64,000 nucleotides of DNA from Acinetobacter populi (GTDB taxonomy: Bacteria > Pseudomonadota > Gammaproteobacteria > Pseudomonadales > Moraxellaceae), in the NCBI RefSeq assembly GCF_002174125.1, contig NZ_NEXX01000001.1, positions 1,258,963-1,322,962 on the forward strand, in the 5' to 3' direction. Position 1 is the first letter of the stretch. Each line of letters opens with the position of its first letter. Below are positions 60,358 through 64,000 of the stretch, one piece after another. The translations under genes were made by a program, and so were the position numbers. The notes under the pieces were generated by a model. That model searched no databases. It was not told where the DNA came from and saw nothing but the letters and a program-made list of their open reading frames with translations.

Positions 60358-60990
60358 ATGACAAATCTCGACCATTCTCCACTGACCAACTCACCTCGTC
60401 TTATCCTAAAAGATGATCCGATGTCGTCGGATTGCTATGCAGTGCGTTTATTTCTGTATTATCACCAAGTCCCATTTCAAAGTGACTATGCAGATATTGA
60501 TCCTTTGCAACCCAGTGATAAAATTCCAGAACTGGTGGTTGCAGATGATCAAATCATTTACGGCATACGTCCAAGCCTTGAGTTCCTTGCAGAGTTTGCA
60601 GCACAACCCGATTGGGCAGAACCTTCACATGCACAACACTTCCAGCATTGGGAAGCGTTTCATCAACAACTTAAAAATTGTCTGGGACGGCTACGGCAAG
60701 CCAGTTTAAGTATGTCGACTTTTCTGGATGATGAAGACATATTACAAGAACAAAGCACTGTTCTACTCAATCAACTCAATGACCATCTATGTGTCCAAAC
60801 GGTTTTACAACAACAGTGGCTAGTGGCAGGAAAAACACCGTCTATTGCAGATTTAACAATTTTCCCACTGGTTGCATTATCTATGGATGCAGGAATTGAT
60901 CTGGATGATTTTGTCCATATCCGTCGCTGGGTACAACGTATGCGTAAGCTCCCTAACTTTGTCCCGATGCCGGGTTTATTGGAAAGTTAA
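60358..60990 (+). CDS. GST-like protein of the oxygenase operon (NdmE-like)
   Basis: The product has 210 residues with a thioredoxin-like N-terminal domain (about 15-90: SPRLILKDDPMSSDCYAVRLFLYYHQVPFQ... and IYGIRPSLEFL) and a helical GST C-domain containing WLVAGKTPSIADLTIFPL. The start ATG follows the upstream stop without a gap. GST-like NdmE is a structural partner of NdmC in the Pseudomonas methylxanthine N-demethylase, so this protein may likewise assemble the split oxygenase rather than use glutathione. That role is an inference. Confidence 0.82.
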   Translation: MTNLDHSPLTNSPRLILKDDPMSSDCYAVRLFLYYHQVPFQSDYADIDPLQPSDKIPELVVADDQIIYGIRPSLEFLAEFAAQPDWAEPSHAQHFQHWEAFHQQLKNCLGRLRQASLSMSTFLDDEDILQEQSTVLLNQLNDHLCVQTVLQQQWLVAGKTPSIADLTIFPLVALSMDAGIDLDDFVHIRRWVQRMRKLPNFVPMPGLLES

Positions 60991-61037
60991 GATTACCCAA
61001 GAATTCATCTAAAAAAGATCATAACTGATCAATCCCC

Positions 61038-61077
61038 AACATGATCTGTGATAAAAGCACAAAATGCAGATCATGTT
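61038..61077. terminator. Hairpin between convergent GST-like and Na/Pi genes
   Basis: AACATGATCTG and CAGATCATGTT pair over 11 bp around an 18-base loop, between the ends of two convergent genes. No strong T tract follows on either side. Confidence 0.5.
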
Positions 61078-61096
61078 GATTCACTCAGTAACCTTA

Positions 61097-62683
61097 TTAA
61101 ATAGTAGATGTATCTTCCTTCAACAAGATCGCCATTTTTGCCGTATGTTTGGCCAATCGCTCTAACCAGCGCTGGGCAATGATTAAATCTAGGGCATCAG
61201 CTGCTTTCACTTGGGAGGTCGCCGATTGCGCTACGATATTTTGACGAATTGCTGGTTGATGTATTTTGATTTGTGCACTAAACCGTTCTAAATTTTCCAC
61301 ATCTTGTACCGGAATTTTCTGTACAGGCGTTTGTCTGAAATACAGCACCAATTTTTCGATAATGCCTATAAATTCCTTTAAATCCTCTGTATCGAAGTGA
61401 GCCCGCAAAATATCAAGATTAGCAGTATGCTGTAAATCCTCCCGTACAACACGGGTATAGACAATCAAGCGCATGAGCTCAATTAAACGCTGTTGATCGG
61501 CTTGTGCTTGTGGTACTGGCATTTTTTTTAAATATTCATCCACCTTTAACAGCACATGATCCAGCTCTTTGGTATTGATCATGGCGCCAATAATTTCGCC
61601 CCGTCCAGCTTTAATCAATAAACGATACATATCAGCAAGACAATGACAAATCGAATCCTGTGCCGTTGCAATAGCCAATGAAGGCATACTAAACAAGGAT
61701 TCATCCAGATAACGGATTGTTTCAACTTCTTTTTCCGGAATTAATTTACTGATAACACTCTGTAACTGGGGAATAAAGGGCATAAAAATCATTGCGCCCA
61801 TTAAACTAAAGGCTGTGTGAAATGCAGCAATGATGATGGTATTATCCCACGTCGCAGCCCAAGCCCAATGCGTTAACATCCATAACATAGCCGGCATTAA
61901 GATAAAAAATGCGAAAACTGCGGTCACTACATTAAAAATTACATGGACTGCTGCGGTTCGTTTTGCACTGGTGGTTGCGCCAATCGCTGCCAAAATCGCC
62001 GTTGCCACGGTACCAATATTTTGCCCAATTACCAGTGCCATCGCCTGTTGTACATCAATCGCCTGACTGGCCAGTGCTGCTAAAGTTGCTGTCACAGCAG
62101 CACTTGAAGACTGAAGCAATATTGTCATCACCAGCCCTACAAGTACCAAAATCAAACGTGTGGAAAAGCTGTTATTCGACCAAACAGATAAATCCACTCG
62201 CTCGGCAAAACTTGCCATAGCAAGCTGCAACACATCGATACCAAAAAAGATTAAACCAAAACCGGCAAATGCCAATCCCAAAAGTGCCAAACGATCCTTG
62301 CCTAACAACTTCATCAACGCACCAACACCAATCATAGGCAAGGCAAAACTGGCAATCGAAAATTTTAATCCAAGTAATGCCACCATCCAGCCTGTACTGG
62401 TCGTACCAATATTGGCACCAATCACCACGCCGATGGCCTGAGCAAAGGTTAATACCCCGGCACTGACGAAACCAATGGTTGCCAACGTGGTCGCAGTAGA
62501 GGATTGCACCACCAACGTAAAGCCAATACCGGAAAGCATGGCCTTGAATGATGAACCAGTAAAACGGGATAGCCATTGTCGCAAAGATTCCCCTGCCATG
62601 GCTTTCAAACTATCGGTCATTAAAGACATGCCGAGTAGAAATAAACCAATCCCACCGATAAGTTGCGTAATGACTTGCAGCAA
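61097..62683 (-). CDS. Na/Pi cotransporter family protein with PhoU-like domain
   Basis: The 528-residue protein is of the NptA/YjbB type. Two repeated sodium/phosphate units carry QSS motifs (FTLVVQSSTATTLATIGF and MTILLQSSSAAVTATLAAL). A C-terminal soluble helical domain (about 340-520) is PhoU-like. It should move phosphate with sodium across the inner membrane, direction unsettled (YjbB exports). The N-terminus reads MLQVITQLIGGIGLFLLGMSLMTDSLKAMAGE. Confidence 0.88.
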   Translation of the reverse strand: MLQVITQLIGGIGLFLLGMSLMTDSLKAMAGESLRQWLSRFTGSSFKAMLSGIGFTLVVQSSTATTLATIGFVSAGVLTFAQAIGVVIGANIGTTSTGWMVALLGLKFSIASFALPMIGVGALMKLLGKDRLALLGLAFAGFGLIFFGIDVLQLAMASFAERVDLSVWSNNSFSTRLILVLVGLVMTILLQSSSAAVTATLAALASQAIDVQQAMALVIGQNIGTVATAILAAIGATTSAKRTAAVHVIFNVVTAVFAFFILMPAMLWMLTHWAWAATWDNTIIIAAFHTAFSLMGAMIFMPFIPQLQSVISKLIPEKEVETIRYLDESLFSMPSLAIATAQDSICHCLADMYRLLIKAGRGEIIGAMINTKELDHVLLKVDEYLKKMPVPQAQADQQRLIELMRLIVYTRVVREDLQHTANLDILRAHFDTEDLKEFIGIIEKLVLYFRQTPVQKIPVQDVENLERFSAQIKIHQPAIRQNIVAQSATSQVKAADALDLIIAQRWLERLAKHTAKMAILLKEDTSTI

Positions 62684-63043
62684 ATGATCATCTCACGTTG
62701 ATTTTTCTTTAATATATCAATAATTAGATACTTTTTATCTATCCATCAGACTAATCGATAATAAAAATAGTCATTACTTTTACCTATTTGTGAAACACCT
62801 ACATCACAAAAAAAGTGATATAAAAATATCGATTTGTATTTTGTTATTAAATCAAAATTACAATAATTGTTTGTTTGGTATATCTAATTATTGCCTTAGT
62901 GTTAATCCTATCTGATTTTTAATATCAGGAAAATGGTTTGATTTAATGACGAATATAAAAGACTGAACATTCAACTCTGCTTTTAATTCTCCATTTTACC
63001 AAACCGTTGTTACCGGCCGATTCCATTGAAATTAAAGTAAAAA
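62684..63043. other. 360-bp AT-rich gap between Na/Pi and methyltransferase genes
   Basis: This gap contains the promoter for the Na/Pi gene and the end of the methyltransferase unit. I see runs of A/T and a small ATCTGAT/ATATCAG inverted repeat near 62910-62930. There is no gene, terminator or named element. Confidence 0.4.
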
Positions 63044-63676
63044 TTAATTTCGATAGCTAATTAAAACACGTTTATTGAATAATAGAATGGACGTAAATTC
63101 AGATTCTGACTTCAAAATATAGTCAACAAATGGACGAGCACCTTCCTGATTGGCGTTATCTGCAACAATTATGGCATTCTTGCTTAATTTTGAATAAAGT
63201 AAGTCAAAAAGAGGAAGATAAAGATCTTTGGCACCATCGAGAAATAAAAAATCAATCAGTCTTTCAACTGACGCCAGTGTTTGTAAAGCATCACCCACCA
63301 AGATAGTTACAAAATCCTCAAGTCCAGCTTCTTTTATATTCTCTTGTGCTCCAGCAACTTTGTTTGGTTCAAAGTCTGTCGTGATTACCTTACCTCCATT
63401 ATTTTTTGCAGCAGCAGCTAAATATATGGTTGAAATGCCAAAAGAACAGCCAAATTCAACAATATTTTTGGCTTGTGAAGCTGTTGCCAAAAAATAAAGA
63501 AGATGACCTTCTTCAGCACCGACAGCACTATAAGCAGTTGCCCATGCATGTTTAATCTCTTGACCTTTTTCTTTAGCAATTTGTCTTTCTTTAGAGCGAA
63601 GTTCTTGGTCAGCATCTGCTTTTTCGTGCAATACAGCCAATGTATTTAACACTTTTTTGTCTGTTAAGGTATTCAT
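63044..63676 (-). CDS. Class I SAM-dependent O-methyltransferase
   Basis: This 210-residue protein has the caffeoyl-CoA O-methyltransferase-like fold (COG4122). SAM-binding motif I is IVEFGCSFGISTIYLAAAA; motif II is KVITTDFEPNKV; the DFLFLDGAKDLY segment carries metal-binding acidic residues, and NANQEGARPFVDYIL closes the domain. The substrate is probably a catechol or small phenol, not established. The gene is AT-rich and Lys-rich relative to its neighbours and sits between the rRNA operon and the Na/Pi gene, so acquisition by transfer is possible. Confidence 0.83.
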   Translation of the reverse strand: MNTLTDKKVLNTLAVLHEKADADQELRSKERQIAKEKGQEIKHAWATAYSAVGAEEGHLLYFLATASQAKNIVEFGCSFGISTIYLAAAAKNNGGKVITTDFEPNKVAGAQENIKEAGLEDFVTILVGDALQTLASVERLIDFLFLDGAKDLYLPLFDLLYSKLSKNAIIVADNANQEGARPFVDYILKSESEFTSILLFNKRVLISYRN

Positions 63677-63815
63677 AATGCGAGCAATGATTGATTAACG
63701 AATTTTGACTATATAGCATGTTCATTAACTATCACTATGTATTATTCGTAACTTACATTGATTGCATACTTATCTCTTAATAAAACCCTAGTCTATCTAA
63801 GCGCAGACTAAAAAA

Positions 63816-63841
63816 AACCCCCAAGCATCAGCTTGGGGGTT
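63816..63841 (-). terminator. Terminator of the rRNA operon
   Basis: AACCCCCAAGC/GCTTGGGGGTT forms a perfect 11-bp stem with a 4-base loop, followed by a T tract on the minus strand, 11 bp after the 5S gene. Confidence 0.92.
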
Positions 63842-63851
63842 TTGAATAATG

Positions 63852-63966
63852 AGCTGGCGATGACTTACTCTCACATGGGTAACCCCACACTACCATCAGC
63901 GCGAAGAGGTTTCACTTCTGAGTTCGGGAAGGGATCAGGTGGTTCACTCTTGCTATTGTCGCCAGC
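63852..63966 (-). rRNA. rrf: 5S ribosomal RNA
   Basis: The minus strand carries a 115-nt 5S RNA. Its ends (GCTGGCGAC... and ...CGCCAGC) pair as the terminal helix. The conserved interior CCGAACTCAGAAGTGAAAC, with GATGGTAGTGTGGGG, is visible. The remaining bases to 64000 are the 23S-5S spacer; the 23S gene lies beyond the window. Ends may shift by one or two bases. Confidence 0.95.
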
Positions 63967-64000
63967 ACAACTGTTATGGTGTTTTTTCGGTCTTAACTGT

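Overview
The window is an ordinary chromosomal segment of a gammaproteobacterium, almost certainly an Acinetobacter species other than a textbook A. baumannii. The evidence is moderately AT-rich DNA, an atpIBEFHAGDC operon, argS followed by a SPOR/FtsN-like gene, a chromosomal OXA class D beta-lactamase with no mobile flanks, a zur-znuCB/znuA zinc locus, and protein sequences that read as Acinetobacter orthologues. The genus is inferred from recognised protein families, not from a database search.

Layout. 1-5.3 kb: the last 25 codons of a PilR-type regulator, then ctpA, gpmI, lptG and lptF on the minus strand. 5.5-8.1 kb: pepA, holC and a coiled-coil hypothetical. 8.1-14.7 kb: ion channel, blaOXA, gshB, a FrnE/DsbA-family oxidoreductase, cysK, ybaK, osmC and a pirin. 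14.8-19.6 kb: a catabolic island with two LysR regulators around an MHS-type transporter and an M20 amidohydrolase, plus an unlisted 44-residue membrane peptide. 19.6-26.8 kb: the complete F1Fo ATP synthase operon. 27-30.3 kb: zinc uptake (znuA, and zur-znuC-znuB), with a 267-bp non-coding inverted-repeat element between the two divergent units. 30.5-39.3 kb: MscS channel, DUF2798 protein, argS with a 60-bp tandem repeat at its stop codon, ftsN-like, an SDR/TetR divergent pair with a palindromic operator, and phoBR with a Pho box. 39.3-47.3 kb: psd, a sulfurtransferase, pncB, a second copy of the inverted-repeat element, ethanolamine catabolism (eutC, eutB, permease) and a GST. 47.5-57.2 kb: a lipoprotein phosphodiesterase, a padR/fur-like/DUF3861 operon with an AT-rich palindromic operator, guaA with a small ORF on its 3' end, a YgiW-like OB-fold protein, betT and a zinc-ribbon metallopeptidase. 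57.5-61 kb: a four-gene operon encoding a BMP-family binding protein, a Rieske protein, a Rieske-less oxygenase catalytic subunit and a GST-like protein. The window closes with a Na/Pi cotransporter, an O-methyltransferase and a 5S rRNA gene with its terminator (the end of an rRNA operon on the minus strand).

The most remarkable locus is the 57.5-61 kb operon. Two adjacent proteins look like halves of a Rieske non-haem iron oxygenase with complementary losses. The first keeps the 2Fe-2S ligands (C47, H49, C66, H69), and its iron-site motif is degenerate. The second keeps a perfect N-x2-D-x2-H-x4-H iron motif and has no Rieske ligands. A GST-like protein follows with no gap, and a purine/nucleoside-type BMP binding protein precedes them. 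This resembles the NdmC/NdmE arrangement known from caffeine N7-demethylation, and suggests an uncharacterised purine-derivative oxygenase. The other points of interest are the paired inverted-repeat elements (one splitting the zinc-uptake control region), the argS 3' tandem repeat, several palindromic operators and the chromosomal OXA enzyme.
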